DNA from: Acidulodesulfobacterium_A sp049965795
Lineage (GTDB): Bacteria > SZUA-79 > Acidulodesulfobacterales > Acidulodesulfobacteraceae
Length of the DNA stretch: 64,000 nucleotides
Direction of reading: 5' to 3'
NCBI GenBank assembly: GCA_049965795.1
Contig: JBMFVW010000004.1
Location: forward strand, 1 to 64,000
Shown one piece after another: positions 8,673-16,769 of the stretch. The first letter of the stretch is position 1. Each line of letters begins with the position of its first letter. The notes under the pieces are model-generated. The model searched no databases. It saw only the letters and a list, made by a program, of their open reading frames with translations, and was not told the DNA's origin. Position numbers and translations under genes: made by a program.

Positions 8673-9272
8673 ATGCAAAAGAAGATAAATTGCATAATTC
8701 TCGCTTCCGGCAACGGCTCTAACGCTTTAAATCTAATACGCGTATTTCATATCTATCCTAAAGAGCATAAAAATGCCGCCTGCAGTATAAATATATCGGC
8801 GGTCGTTTCAAACATAGAAAAAGCTCCGGTTATAGAAAAAGTCAGGATTGCAGCGCCGGATATTCCGGTTTTTTTTCTTCCCTACGCTTCGGTTTCGGAA
8901 AGAGAATATTTTGAAAAAGAACTTGAAAGCATTATGCGGAAATATAATATAAATTGTATAATTCTCGCAGGTTTTATGAGAATATTATCTAAAGAATTCG
9001 TTTCCAAATTTCATAATAAAATAATAAATATACATCCATCCCTGCTTCCGGCCTTTAAAGGAAAAGACGCTATCAAAGACGCATTCGACTACGGAGTAAA
9101 ATATACCGGCGTCACCGTGCATTACGTTACTCCGGAAGTGGATGCAGGGCCTATTATCTGCCAGGAAGCGGTTAAAATTGAAGAGAATGATACTCTTGAA
9201 ACTTTAGAGTTAAAAATTCACGACGTCGAACATAAAATTTATCCTGCTGCGTTAAAAAAAATATTCGTATAA
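8673..9272 (+). CDS. purN: Phosphoribosylglycinamide formyltransferase
   Basis: This enzyme transfers a formyl group from 10-formyl-THF to GAR in purine synthesis. The fold begins with IILASGNGSNALNL (substrate phosphate loop). The catalytic Asn and His lie in INIHPSLLPAFKG and the catalytic Asp in PEVDAGPII. The frame is open further upstream to a TTG at 8637, but family members begin just before the first beta strand, so ATG 8673 (or ATG 8667, two codons earlier) is preferred; there is no good ribosome-binding site for any of these. Size is about 199 aa, normal. It is downstream of purM. Confidence 0.93.
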   Translation: MQKKINCIILASGNGSNALNLIRVFHIYPKEHKNAACSINISAVVSNIEKAPVIEKVRIAAPDIPVFFLPYASVSEREYFEKELESIMRKYNINCIILAGFMRILSKEFVSKFHNKIINIHPSLLPAFKGKDAIKDAFDYGVKYTGVTVHYVTPEVDAGPIICQEAVKIEENDTLETLELKIHDVEHKIYPAALKKIFV

Positions 9273-9287
9273 AATATTTCAAATAAA

Positions 9288-10190
9288 TTGAAACAGTTCA
9301 CTATAAGCCGAGAAAATATTTTTAATAAACTAAAGTTTGTTTCCTACGTCGGTATTTTTGCGAATATTATTTTAACTTTAGCAAAATTTTACGTAGGTAT
9401 TGCCGGACATTCCGAAGCGCTTGTAGCCGACGGATTTAATTCGCTTTCGGATATTTTTGCCGGTTTGGTGGTTTACGTATCTTTTAAAATAGCCAACAAA
9501 CCTCAGGACAAAGAGCATCCGTACGGTCATGCCAAAGCCGAAATGATAGCTACTTTTTTGGTAGCGTTAATTTTAATACTTTTCGGACTTTCCATTATAG
9601 CGGTGTCGTCCTTTAAATTATATTTCCGCTATTACGAGCGCCCCGCGTTCGATACTTTAATCGTTGCAGCAGCGACTATAATAATAAAAGAGATTCTTTA
9701 CAGATGGACTTTAAGATGGGGCAGACTTTTAAAATCTACAGGTTTGATTGCAACCGCATACGACCATAGAAGCGACGTCGTAGTGTCTTTAGCCGTAGTA
9801 ATAGGGATTATTTTTGCTATAAAAGGTTATTACTATATGGACCCGATAGCCGGAATAGTCGTAAGTTTTTTTATATTCCGCCTTGCCGTGAAGCTTATTA
9901 AGGAATCTATAAGCAATCTTATGGATGAAAGTCCTCCTGTATCCGTAGTCGATAAAATCAAAAGCGTAATTACTTCCGTAAAAGGTGTCGAGCGTATTAC
10001 AAATATTAAAGTAAGAAAATCAGGTCCTTACTTTTATATAGACGTCGAAATAGAAATTAATCAAAATATGACCGTTAAAATGTCTCACGATATAGCTGAA
10101 AGCGTTAAAAGCCGTCTTATGTCGTCAAACATTTATATAAACGACGTTATGGTTCATATAAATCCTTTTGAGGAAAAGGTGTCGGATTAA
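9288..10190 (+). CDS. Cation diffusion facilitator (FieF/CzcD-type) metal exporter
   Basis: This is an inner-membrane metal/proton antiporter of about 300 aa with six predicted TM helices and a C-terminal cytoplasmic ferredoxin-like domain. Motifs are ALVADGFNSLSDI (first Asp/Asn/Asp metal site on TM2), HPYGHAKAE (cytoplasmic loop) and AYDHRSDV (HxxxD on TM5), with MDESPP at the start of the C-terminal domain. Substrate is probably Zn, Fe, Mn or Co; the site composition does not settle it. The start is TTG 9288, 15 bases after purN. The last codons and the stop lie inside the left terminal repeat of the adjacent repeat element, so the extreme C-terminus is repeat-derived. Confidence 0.9.
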   Translation: MKQFTISRENIFNKLKFVSYVGIFANIILTLAKFYVGIAGHSEALVADGFNSLSDIFAGLVVYVSFKIANKPQDKEHPYGHAKAEMIATFLVALILILFGLSIIAVSSFKLYFRYYERPAFDTLIVAAATIIIKEILYRWTLRWGRLLKSTGLIATAYDHRSDVVVSLAVVIGIIFAIKGYYYMDPIAGIVVSFFIFRLAVKLIKESISNLMDESPPVSVVDKIKSVITSVKGVERITNIKVRKSGPYFYIDVEIEINQNMTVKMSHDIAESVKSRLMSSNIYINDVMVHINPFEEKVSD

Positions 10191-10304
10191 TTTTTTGCAT
10201 ACAAAATAGTTCAATTAACAAAGAAAATATTTGCAAATATCCAATTTGTGACGGGGACAGAATTCAATTCTGTCCCCGTATTTAGGTAATCTGACACCTT
10301 TTTC
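10172..10304. repeat. MITE-like element with class A terminal repeats and nested palindrome
   Basis: The left end GGAAAAGGTGTCGGATTAA (10172-10190) and the reverse complement of the right end (GAAAAAGGTGTCAGATTAC) agree at about 16 of 19 positions. Between them lie a roughly 48-bp segment (10204-10252) that recurs inverted at 52425-52472 and a perfect 29-bp palindrome at 10251-10279. There is no ORF. It sits between the converging CDF and ntrC-type genes and overlaps the CDF stop codon. Confidence 0.7.
10251..10279. repeat. REP-like palindrome, copy 1
   Basis: Two 14-base arms (ACGGGGACAGAATT and its complement) flank a single C. The identical 29-mer occurs at 48338-48366, and covarying versions occur at 16681-16709 and 38620-38650. 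The core AATTCAATT is constant. It resembles REP sequences mobilised by RAYT (TnpA-REP) transposases; no such gene is in the window. It could also act as a bidirectional terminator stem here, though there is no T-run next to it. Confidence 0.75.
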
Positions 10305-10324
10305 GAGCAATAAACAACGGCAGG

Positions 10325-11758
10325 TTAAACCTGTTTTTTAATATCTATTTTATATTCGTTGATTTTTTTCCGCAGGGTATTTCTGTTAATCCCCATAAGT
10401 TTAGAAACTTTAAGCTGGTTAAAATTATAAAGATTAAGTATTTCTTCTATGATTATTTTTTCGGTTAGCCCCATTATAGATTTATAAACGTCGTTAATTT
10501 CTGCATCTTTGAATTTTTCAATGTAATTTTTTATTTTTCGTTTAATAATATCTTCGAAAGGGTCGGTTTCCGTTTTTTTGTCTTTTAAATTATTTTCGCC
10601 GTTATTTAATATTTCTATAAAATCATCCGAATTTAATACTGCCGAAGGAGACATAACCATGCTTCTTCTTATTGCGTTTTCAAGCTCTCTTATGTTCCCG
10701 GGAAAATTATAAGACTGAAGCAAAGAAAGCGCATCGCCGCCTAACTGCTTTTCCGGCATATTAAGTTCTTGAGAAAACTTTTTTATAAAAAAGTCGGCTA
10801 AAATAGGTATGTCCGATTTCCGTTCCCTTAAGGGCGGCAGGGTAATTTCTATAACGTTAAGGCGGTAATATAAGTCTTCCCTGAATTTTGCGTTTTTAAC
10901 CATAGACTTAAGATTTTTATTTGTAGCAGCAATAATTCTGACGTCTATTTTAACCGGTTTATTAGAACCTACGGGCTCAATCTCCTTTTCTTGTATTGCG
11001 CGCAAAAGTTTTGCCTGAAGATTAAGCGGCATATCCCCTATTTCGTCTAAAAAGATAGTGCCTCCGTTTGCGCTTATAAATTTTCCTTCTTTTTTTTCGT
11101 TTGCGCCTGTGTATGAACCCTTTTCATGACCGAACAGTTCAGACTCTAGAAGTTCCGAAGGGATAGAGGGAGTGTTTACGACTATAAAAGGCTTATCGCT
11201 TCTTACGCTGTTTAAATGTATCGCTCTTGCTATAAGTTCCTTGCCAGTACCTGATTCACCCAAAATTAATACGGTAACGTTGTTATGCGATAACTTGCCT
11301 ATGGTTTTAAAGACTTCCTGCATAATTTTAGATTTGCCGACAAGCAGGGTGTCGAGAAAATCTTCCGATTTTTCAAATTTTTTATCGTTTAGACCGTCAT
11401 TTTTTTTAATTTTTTCTATTATGCCGAGAATTTCTTCCAATTCAAAAGGCTTCGTAATGTAATCGTATGCACCTTTTTTCATGGCGTCTATAGCGTTTAC
11501 CATAGTGTTTTGGGCGGTCATAATTATAACGTTAGGTTTATCCTCTAATTTTCTCGTATAAGCCAGTACTTCCATACCGTTAATTTTAGGAATTCTTATA
11601 TCGAGAAATATAGCAAAATAGCGGTTGTTTTTGATATGCAGCAGCGCTTCTTCTCCGTCGGAAGCCGTTTCTATTACAAATTCGTCTTCCAGAAGTTTTT
11701 TTAATACGTAAACCAAGCTTTGCTCGTCATCGACGATTAAGATTTTATGCTTTTTCAT
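10325..11758 (-). CDS. Sigma54-dependent response regulator (NtrC family)
   Basis: Three domains are present. The receiver has DD at 10-11 and phospho-acceptor Asp53 (FLDIRIPKING). The AAA+ ATPase has Walker A GESGTGKE (167-174), sigma54 contact loop ESELFGHEKGSYTGA (GSYTGA at 214-219 instead of GAFTGA) and Walker B GGTIFLDEIGD. The C-terminal Fis-type helix-turn-helix is LKVSKLMGINRNTLRKKI. It activates sigma54 promoters after phosphorylation. The loop variant keeps the key Thr and an aromatic residue, so function is expected. It is the last gene of a leftward group after moeA (23-base spacer). No cognate kinase is adjacent; the histidine kinase at 26954-28225 is not close enough to assume pairing. 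Targets are unknown. Confidence 0.93.
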   Translation of the reverse strand: MKKHKILIVDDEQSLVYVLKKLLEDEFVIETASDGEEALLHIKNNRYFAIFLDIRIPKINGMEVLAYTRKLEDKPNVIIMTAQNTMVNAIDAMKKGAYDYITKPFELEEILGIIEKIKKNDGLNDKKFEKSEDFLDTLLVGKSKIMQEVFKTIGKLSHNNVTVLILGESGTGKELIARAIHLNSVRSDKPFIVVNTPSIPSELLESELFGHEKGSYTGANEKKEGKFISANGGTIFLDEIGDMPLNLQAKLLRAIQEKEIEPVGSNKPVKIDVRIIAATNKNLKSMVKNAKFREDLYYRLNVIEITLPPLRERKSDIPILADFFIKKFSQELNMPEKQLGGDALSLLQSYNFPGNIRELENAIRRSMVMSPSAVLNSDDFIEILNNGENNLKDKKTETDPFEDIIKRKIKNYIEKFKDAEINDVYKSIMGLTEKIIIEEILNLYNFNQLKVSKLMGINRNTLRKKINEYKIDIKKQV

Positions 11759-11781
11759 AATCGATTATTTATATTGTAAAG

Positions 11782-13008
11782 TCAGATAAGGTAAGTATCC
11801 AGCAATTCACCCTTATGCACGCCGGATGCGTCTTCCGGAACGGATATAATAGAATTCATAACGCCGAAAACATTTATAGTCGCCGGTCCCGATTTTTCAA
11901 ATATTTCCGAATATATGGTTCCGTCTTTATAAAATGTATTAGCCGGAATAAATTCTTTTCTTTTATTTTTTTTAATATATTCAAATGAAGATACCGATTT
12001 AATTTTATGCATCCGGCTGTTTATTCTAATATGTCCGTTTATGAACGGTTTTACATATACCGCTAAGCAGGTATAAAACGCAACCGGATTTCCGGGCAGC
12101 ATAAAAACGGGTATTTTTTTATTTATCAATCCGAAAGAAAAAGGTTTTGCGGGCTTAATGGCAACCTGCCTGAATTTGATTTTAAAACCGACGGCTTCAA
12201 GCGCTTTTTCAGTAAAATCTTTATCGCCGAAAGAAGCTCCCGCGGAAGTTATTATTATTTTACTAGTTTTTACCGTTTGCGACAAAACTTCTGCTATTTC
12301 TTCAAAATTATCTTTACACACGGCATTATTAGCGACGACGCATCCGTTTTGCAATAAAAAATTTTCCGCCAATATTCCGTTTGAATTATAAATTTTGCCG
12401 TATGCCGGCTTTTTATCGAGGCCTATAATCTCGTTACCGGTGGAAATAACGGAAACCGGTATTTTTTCAAATACTTTTATCTTCGTTATGCTGCATGAGA
12501 CGAGCAGAGATATATTTTCAGGAGTCAGTCTTGTATTTTTTTTTAAAATTATGTCGCCTTTTTTAATAACTTCGCCCCGGTTTCTTACATTTTTACCCTG
12601 TTTCACGGGAGAGCTTATTATAAGGTTATTGTTTTCTATGACGGCATCCTCAAGGGGTATTACGGCGTCGAAAGTTTCCGGCATATATCCGCCCGTCATT
12701 ATGCGGACGGCAAAGTTTTCGTCAGGCGATTTTTTGTATTTATAATTAACCGAGGTGTCCCCGGCATATACGACTTTTTTATATATAGGCAATATTAACG
12801 GTGGAGAGTTAATATTTTTCGTCAAATCGGAATTAACGGCATATCCGTCCATTGCGGAATTATCGCATGCCGGATAATCGACGCCCGATGTTACGTCGTC
12901 ATATAGAACCCTGTCAGCTGCACTTACGGCGGATATTTTTTCGGCTTTTAAAGTTGCAGAAGTATTTATAGAATTTATAATGTTTAAAGATTCATCGAAA
13001 GATATCAT
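11782..13008 (-). CDS. moeA: Molybdopterin molybdenumtransferase, copy 1
   Basis: MoeA inserts molybdate (or tungstate) into adenylylated molybdopterin. Motifs include DYPACDNSAMDGYAV near residue 40, the VIPLEDA segment, the MogA-like core GEIIKKGD ... VSVISTGNEI, ITSAGASFGDKD and FMLPGNPVAFYTC, with the C-terminal domain IV ending in GELLDTYLI. At 408 aa the length is normal. Its ATG directly abuts the stop of the upstream lytic transglycosylase gene (TAAATG), implying translational coupling. A second, diverged moeA is at 39762-41054; the two may serve different metals or enzymes. Confidence 0.93.
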   Translation of the reverse strand: MISFDESLNIINSINTSATLKAEKISAVSAADRVLYDDVTSGVDYPACDNSAMDGYAVNSDLTKNINSPPLILPIYKKVVYAGDTSVNYKYKKSPDENFAVRIMTGGYMPETFDAVIPLEDAVIENNNLIISSPVKQGKNVRNRGEVIKKGDIILKKNTRLTPENISLLVSCSITKIKVFEKIPVSVISTGNEIIGLDKKPAYGKIYNSNGILAENFLLQNGCVVANNAVCKDNFEEIAEVLSQTVKTSKIIITSAGASFGDKDFTEKALEAVGFKIKFRQVAIKPAKPFSFGLINKKIPVFMLPGNPVAFYTCLAVYVKPFINGHIRINSRMHKIKSVSSFEYIKKNKRKEFIPANTFYKDGTIYSEIFEKSGPATINVFGVMNSIISVPEDASGVHKGELLDTYLI

Positions 13009-15030
13009 TTATCTGGTTATCTTAAGCAATTCGCCGGGATATATAGAATTTGGATTTTTTATATTGTTTTCTGCCATTATGTTTTTTACGTTGTCGTGAA
13101 ATTTTGCGGAAATTCCGTAAAGCGAATCGCCGAATTTTACCCTATAGTATAAAAAACCGCTATTCGTTCTTTTTGGTTCATAGTTATTGCCGTCGCTTTT
13201 AATATAAGAATATCTTACGCTATTAACCGGACCGCCTTTTAAAAATATTTTTTCTCCGGCATGTATATCGTTTCCGTTAATCCGGTTTATGTTTTTAATA
13301 TAATTTATAGGTACGTTAAATTTTTGGGATATGCTCCATAAAGTCATTCCCGGTTTCACGATAATATATGATAAAGCCGAATTGCCGAAATTGTTTTTGC
13401 CGTAAGTTTTTTGGGAACCGTTTGTTCCCGGTATAATTATTTTTTCTCCTACTTTCAGTACGGAATAGCCGTTAAGTCCGTTGTACCTTTCTATAACCGA
13501 TAGAGATACTCCGTATTTGGAAGCTATTCCCATAAGCGTATCTCCGGGTTTTACGGTATAGACGGTATTAGAGCCGGAAGCATTTGCCGCGTAATTTGCA
13601 TTTGCTGCATTTGTTCCCGGTATAATTATTTTTTCTCCTACTTTCAGTACGGAATAGCCGTTAAGTCCGTTGTACCTTTCTATAACCGATAGAGATACTC
13701 CGTATTTGGAAGCTATTCCCATAAGCGTATCTCCGGGTTTTACGGTATAGACGGTATTATTTGCCGGTCTCGAATAAGCCGTATATTGTATTGCCGGCTT
13801 TTTCGGCACGTACCTTTTAAGATGTTTAAAATTCTTTAAGAATTCACCGTAATCGCTTGCGGGTATATTAAGCATAAATCCAGGATCGTCCGGCGGCGTG
13901 ACGTTCCTTAAAAGTTCGGGATTCATCTTATGCAATTCATACTCGGAAACTCTTATGCATTTAGCTAAATCGTAAAGACTGACCGAATACGGTACTTTCA
14001 CTTGTTTAAACTTTATAGGTTTTTGATAATTAATATTATGGAATCCGAAATTAGCCGGATCTTTCGCAATAATTGCCGCAGCAATAATTTTAGGAACATA
14101 TCTTCTTGTCTGTCCTGGTAAAAGATAAGGCTTGTTCTGCGATATAGACCAGAAATTACCGCCCGGATCAACCGATAACGCTCTTTCTATAGTCAATTCT
14201 CCGGCATTATAAGCTGCCGCAGCAAGATACCACGAACCGAATTTGTTAAATAAATCTTTTAAGTACTCCGCCGCCGCATATGTCGATTCTACCGGATTTC
14301 TCCTTTCGTCGACCCACCAATTTATAGTCAGACCGAATATTCTGCCGGTAGAAGGTATAAACTGCCACATTCCGCTTGCGCCTGCATAGGAATATGCGGT
14401 GGGTGAGAAACCGCTTTCAATCATTGCAAGATAAGCGAGATCGTTAGGCAGACCTATTTTTTGAAAAATTTTTTTTATCATAGGTATATATCTTTCCGAT
14501 CTTGAAAGCGCATATTTAAAAAAATCTCTTCCGGTAGTCTGATAATAATGAATGTAATGTATTATTTCCTTGTTTATAATCATAGGAAATATATGGGTCA
14601 TATTTTTTTGATAATTGGCGAAATCGCCTTTTTTGGCAAGGAGTCCCGATGCCGTAAGACTGTTTGAGGCGTTTACAGGCTTATTATTAATAGATGCGGC
14701 GGCAACAACTGCCGGTTTTTTTGCAGTTTCATGTTGTTTCGGCTTTATTTTTTTTATAAATACCTTATTGTACCGTGAACTGTTGTTTGTATTTGCAGAA
14801 GAAACAATGACTACTTGAGCATCGCCTTTTTTTCCGCTAATTTTATTTTGATTAAGCTTAGTAGTAGTAAATCTAATATTCAAAAAGCTGCCGGTATATT
14901 TTTTTTTGTTAGCATTAGAAGCATACGAAGGAACGACTAAAATAAAAAACGTTAATAATATTAAAATTAAAACGGTGAATATAGAAAAGCGGGTTTTATA
15001 AAATTTCTGAATACTGCGCATATTTTCCAT
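13009..15030 (-). CDS. Membrane-bound lytic transglycosylase with four LysM repeats (MltD-like)
   Basis: This is an exported peptidoglycan-cleaving enzyme. An N-terminal signal/anchor (about 14-37) is followed by a low-complexity linker, then an SLT catalytic domain with the catalytic Glu at about 205 (LAMIESGFSP), GASGMWQFIPSTGR and AAAYNAGE. Four LysM peptidoglycan-binding repeats follow at about 426-472, 489-535, 554-598 and 628-672. The first two are identical in protein and DNA. The region between SLT and LysM (about 340-400) is the usual MltD extension. No lipobox is evident, unlike E. coli MltD. It is the first gene of the leftward set with moeA and the sigma54 regulator. Confidence 0.92.
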   Translation of the reverse strand: MENMRSIQKFYKTRFSIFTVLILILLTFFILVVPSYASNANKKKYTGSFLNIRFTTTKLNQNKISGKKGDAQVVIVSSANTNNSSRYNKVFIKKIKPKQHETAKKPAVVAAASINNKPVNASNSLTASGLLAKKGDFANYQKNMTHIFPMIINKEIIHYIHYYQTTGRDFFKYALSRSERYIPMIKKIFQKIGLPNDLAYLAMIESGFSPTAYSYAGASGMWQFIPSTGRIFGLTINWWVDERRNPVESTYAAAEYLKDLFNKFGSWYLAAAAYNAGELTIERALSVDPGGNFWSISQNKPYLLPGQTRRYVPKIIAAAIIAKDPANFGFHNINYQKPIKFKQVKVPYSVSLYDLAKCIRVSEYELHKMNPELLRNVTPPDDPGFMLNIPASDYGEFLKNFKHLKRYVPKKPAIQYTAYSRPANNTVYTVKPGDTLMGIASKYGVSLSVIERYNGLNGYSVLKVGEKIIIPGTNAANANYAANASGSNTVYTVKPGDTLMGIASKYGVSLSVIERYNGLNGYSVLKVGEKIIIPGTNGSQKTYGKNNFGNSALSYIIVKPGMTLWSISQKFNVPINYIKNINRINGNDIHAGEKIFLKGGPVNSVRYSYIKSDGNNYEPKRTNSGFLYYRVKFGDSLYGISAKFHDNVKNIMAENNIKNPNSIYPGELLKITR
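13421..13759 (-). repeat. Tandem 150-bp exact duplication encoding two LysM modules
   Basis: Bases 13421-13570 and 13610-13759 read identically over 150 bp with a 189-bp period, separated by a 39-bp Ala/Asn-rich spacer. They encode LysM repeats 1 and 2 of the transglycosylase. Identity at silent sites implies recent duplication or gene conversion. It could also be an assembly-sensitive site where copy number is misestimated. Confidence 0.9.
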
Positions 15031-15152
15031 TTTTTATAAAATTAAAGTTAAAAACATACGTGATACATATATATAGATATAGATAAAAAAATCGAACAAA
15101 TAAATACATATTAAATTATAATGACTATATAGCGAAAAGTCAAATTTTTTCG

Positions 15153-15204
15153 CAAAATTGCCGATAGGAAAAGGCGTCAGACCAATTTTCTATCGGCAAT
15201 TTTG
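15153..15204. repeat. Inverted-repeat element, class B arms around class A core
   Basis: CAAAATTGCCGATAG (15153-15167) pairs perfectly with CTATCGGCAATTTTG (15190-15204). The 22-base spacer contains GAAAAGGCGTCAGA, the class A terminal repeat. The same combination is found at 31595-31627, where class A and class B motifs are also adjacent. It could form a stable hairpin. Confidence 0.7.
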
Positions 15205-15310
15205 GGTTTTTAAAAATTTTATGAAAAAACTCAAATGCCGTAAGTATAAAATACATTAAATCCTTGACTTTTTTTATTAAATTTGTTTTAGTATATAATG
15301 TTTTAAATTT

Positions 15311-15410
15311 NNNNNNNNNNNNNNNNNNNNNNNNNNNNNNNNNNNNNNNNNNNNNNNNNNNNNNNNNNNNNNNNNNNNNNNNNNNNNNNNNNNNNNNNNN
15401 NNNNNNNNNN
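15311..15410. other. Scaffold gap (100 N), probably spurious
   Basis: Exactly 100 undetermined bases. The 55 bases on the left (15256-15310) are repeated exactly on the right (15411-15465), as expected when two contigs end in the same assembly k-mer and were joined without merging. The true sequence probably has one copy and no gap. Confidence 0.9.
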
Positions 15411-15520
15411 TTAAATCCTTGACTTTTTTTATTAAATTTGTTTTAGTATATAATGTTTTAAATTTAATTTATAATTATATTTTTTTCAAATTAATTTTAA
15501 TATCTTAAAGGGGTTTAAAA

Positions 15521-16663
15521 ATGCAAAAAAAGTATTTATTGGCGCCTGGACCTACGCCGGTGCCCGAACGCGCTTTAGCCGATATGTCGCTTCCTATAAT
15601 TCACCACCGCGCTCCCGAATATTCCGTTATTCTTCAGGAAGTAAGAGATAATCTTAAATTTCTGTTTCAAACTAAACAGGAAGTTTTAATTTTTACTTCA
15701 AGCGGAACAGGCGCTATGGAAGGATGCGTTACGAATCTGCTTTCCGCAGGCGATCATGCGCTTGCAGTCAGAGGGGGGAAATTCGGAGAAAGATGGTTCG
15801 ATATCTGCAAGGCGTATTCCGTTAACGTAAAAGCTATTGACGTTGAATGGGGTCATACGGTTTCTTCTAAGTCCATAGAAGATGCATTAAATGAAGACCC
15901 TGAAATAAAAGCCGTTTACATACAGGCGTCCGAAACATCAACCGGCGTCTATCACCCGGTTAAAGAAATTGCCGATATCGTTAAAAAAAGACCTAATACT
16001 ATTCTAGTCGTCGATGCTATTACGGCACTTGGCGTAACTAATATTCCGCAGGACGAATGGGGAATAGACGTAGTTGTTACCGGTTCGCAGAAAGCTCTTA
16101 TGCTGCCTCCGGGACTCGCTTTTGCTTCTTTGAGTGAAAAAGCTTGGAGTTTCGTAGAAAAATCGACCCTGCCCAAGTACTATTTCAATTTTAAAAAAGA
16201 AAAGAAATCTTTAGAAAAAAATCAGAATGCTTATACTCCCAACGTTCAACTTATAGTCGGATTAAGGGAAATATTAAGGGAAATTAAAGAAGAAGGATTG
16301 GAGAAGGTATTCAAAAGGCACGCAAATCTTGCAAATGCAGTTAGGACTGCCGTTCAGGCTATGGGATTAAAACTTTACACGATAGACGAGCCTTCCAATG
16401 CTCTTACGGCCGTATGGGCGCCGGAAGGAATAGACGCCGGCAAAATAACTAAGCTTATAAGGGAAAAGTACGGCATTACCATAGCAGGCGGACAGGATGC
16501 CGCAAAAGGTAAAATATTCAGAATAGCGCATCTCGGATATGCCGGATGTTTTGACGTCATAACGGCAATATCGGCATTAGAAGCAGTATTAAAAGAATTA
16601 GGGTATAAGTTTGAAATAGGAAGCGGACTTAAAGCCGCTCAAAAAGCGTTATTCGGAGAATAA
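15521..16663 (+). CDS. Class V aminotransferase (serine/alanine-glyoxylate type)
   Basis: This is a PLP enzyme of 380 aa. The N-terminus LLAPGPTPVPERAL ... IHHRAPEYS is typical of the AGT/SPT family, the cofactor-binding region includes FTSSGTGAMEG, and the Schiff-base lysine lies in TGSQKALMLPPGL. A strong Shine-Dalgarno AAAGGGG precedes ATG 15521. Being directly upstream of serA suggests a role in serine formation or breakdown, for example using phosphohydroxypyruvate or hydroxypyruvate/glyoxylate with alanine or glutamate; this is inference from context, since the family has several substrates. A double palindrome sits between this gene and serA. Confidence 0.88.
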   Translation: MQKKYLLAPGPTPVPERALADMSLPIIHHRAPEYSVILQEVRDNLKFLFQTKQEVLIFTSSGTGAMEGCVTNLLSAGDHALAVRGGKFGERWFDICKAYSVNVKAIDVEWGHTVSSKSIEDALNEDPEIKAVYIQASETSTGVYHPVKEIADIVKKRPNTILVVDAITALGVTNIPQDEWGIDVVVTGSQKALMLPPGLAFASLSEKAWSFVEKSTLPKYYFNFKKEKKSLEKNQNAYTPNVQLIVGLREILREIKEEGLEKVFKRHANLANAVRTAVQAMGLKLYTIDEPSNALTAVWAPEGIDAGKITKLIREKYGITIAGGQDAAKGKIFRIAHLGYAGCFDVITAISALEAVLKELGYKFEIGSGLKAAQKALFGE

Positions 16664-16680
16664 GTTATCAATTTGAAACT

Positions 16681-16746
16681 ACGGTGCCGGAATTCAATTC
16701 CGGCACCGTCACAAAATGGAAGGGACGGAATTCAATTCCGGCACCG
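16681..16746. repeat. REP-like palindrome pair before serA
   Basis: Bases 16681-16709 form a perfect 29-bp palindrome (ACGGTGCCGGAATT, C, complement). Bases 16722-16746 repeat the core but with mismatched arms: the left arm resembles the 38620 variant and the right arm the 16681 variant. Relative to the copies at 10251 and 48338, arm bases change together on both sides, so pairing is conserved. The pair ends about 24 bases before the serA start codon. Confidence 0.75.
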
Positions 16747-16769
16747 TATTAAGAGAGGAGATAAATAAT

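Larger units (their letters stand above)
15031..15520. other. Intergenic region: repeat, scaffold gap and duplicated flank
   Basis: This 490-base region separates the divergent transglycosylase and aminotransferase genes. It holds an inverted-repeat element (15153-15204), a 100-N gap, and an exact 55-bp sequence on both sides of the gap. No coding sequence is visible. The right copy of the 55-mer contains TTGACT (15419-15424) and TATAAT (15449-15454), but the 24-base spacing is too long for a normal sigma70 promoter; TAGTAT at 15444 gives 19. Confidence 0.8.

Noticed and set aside
10325..11758. GSYTGA loop variant as evidence of a non-functional sigma54 activator
   Set aside because: The essential Thr and Gly are kept and a Tyr replaces Phe; such variants occur in active proteins.
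13009..15030. Four LysM repeats as a phage endolysin sign
   Set aside because: The SLT domain, signal anchor and adjacency to moeA fit a chromosomal MltD-type enzyme; no phage genes are present.
15419..15454. TTGACT ... TATAAT as a promoter for the aminotransferase
   Set aside because: The spacing is 24 bases; the 19-base partner TAGTAT is weak. The same spacing appears at 34146-34181, but two cases do not establish a novel promoter class.
16716..16769. N-terminal extension of serA
   Set aside because: The extra 18 codons translate the palindromic repeat; ATG 16770 has a strong ribosome-binding site and gives the usual SerA N-terminus.
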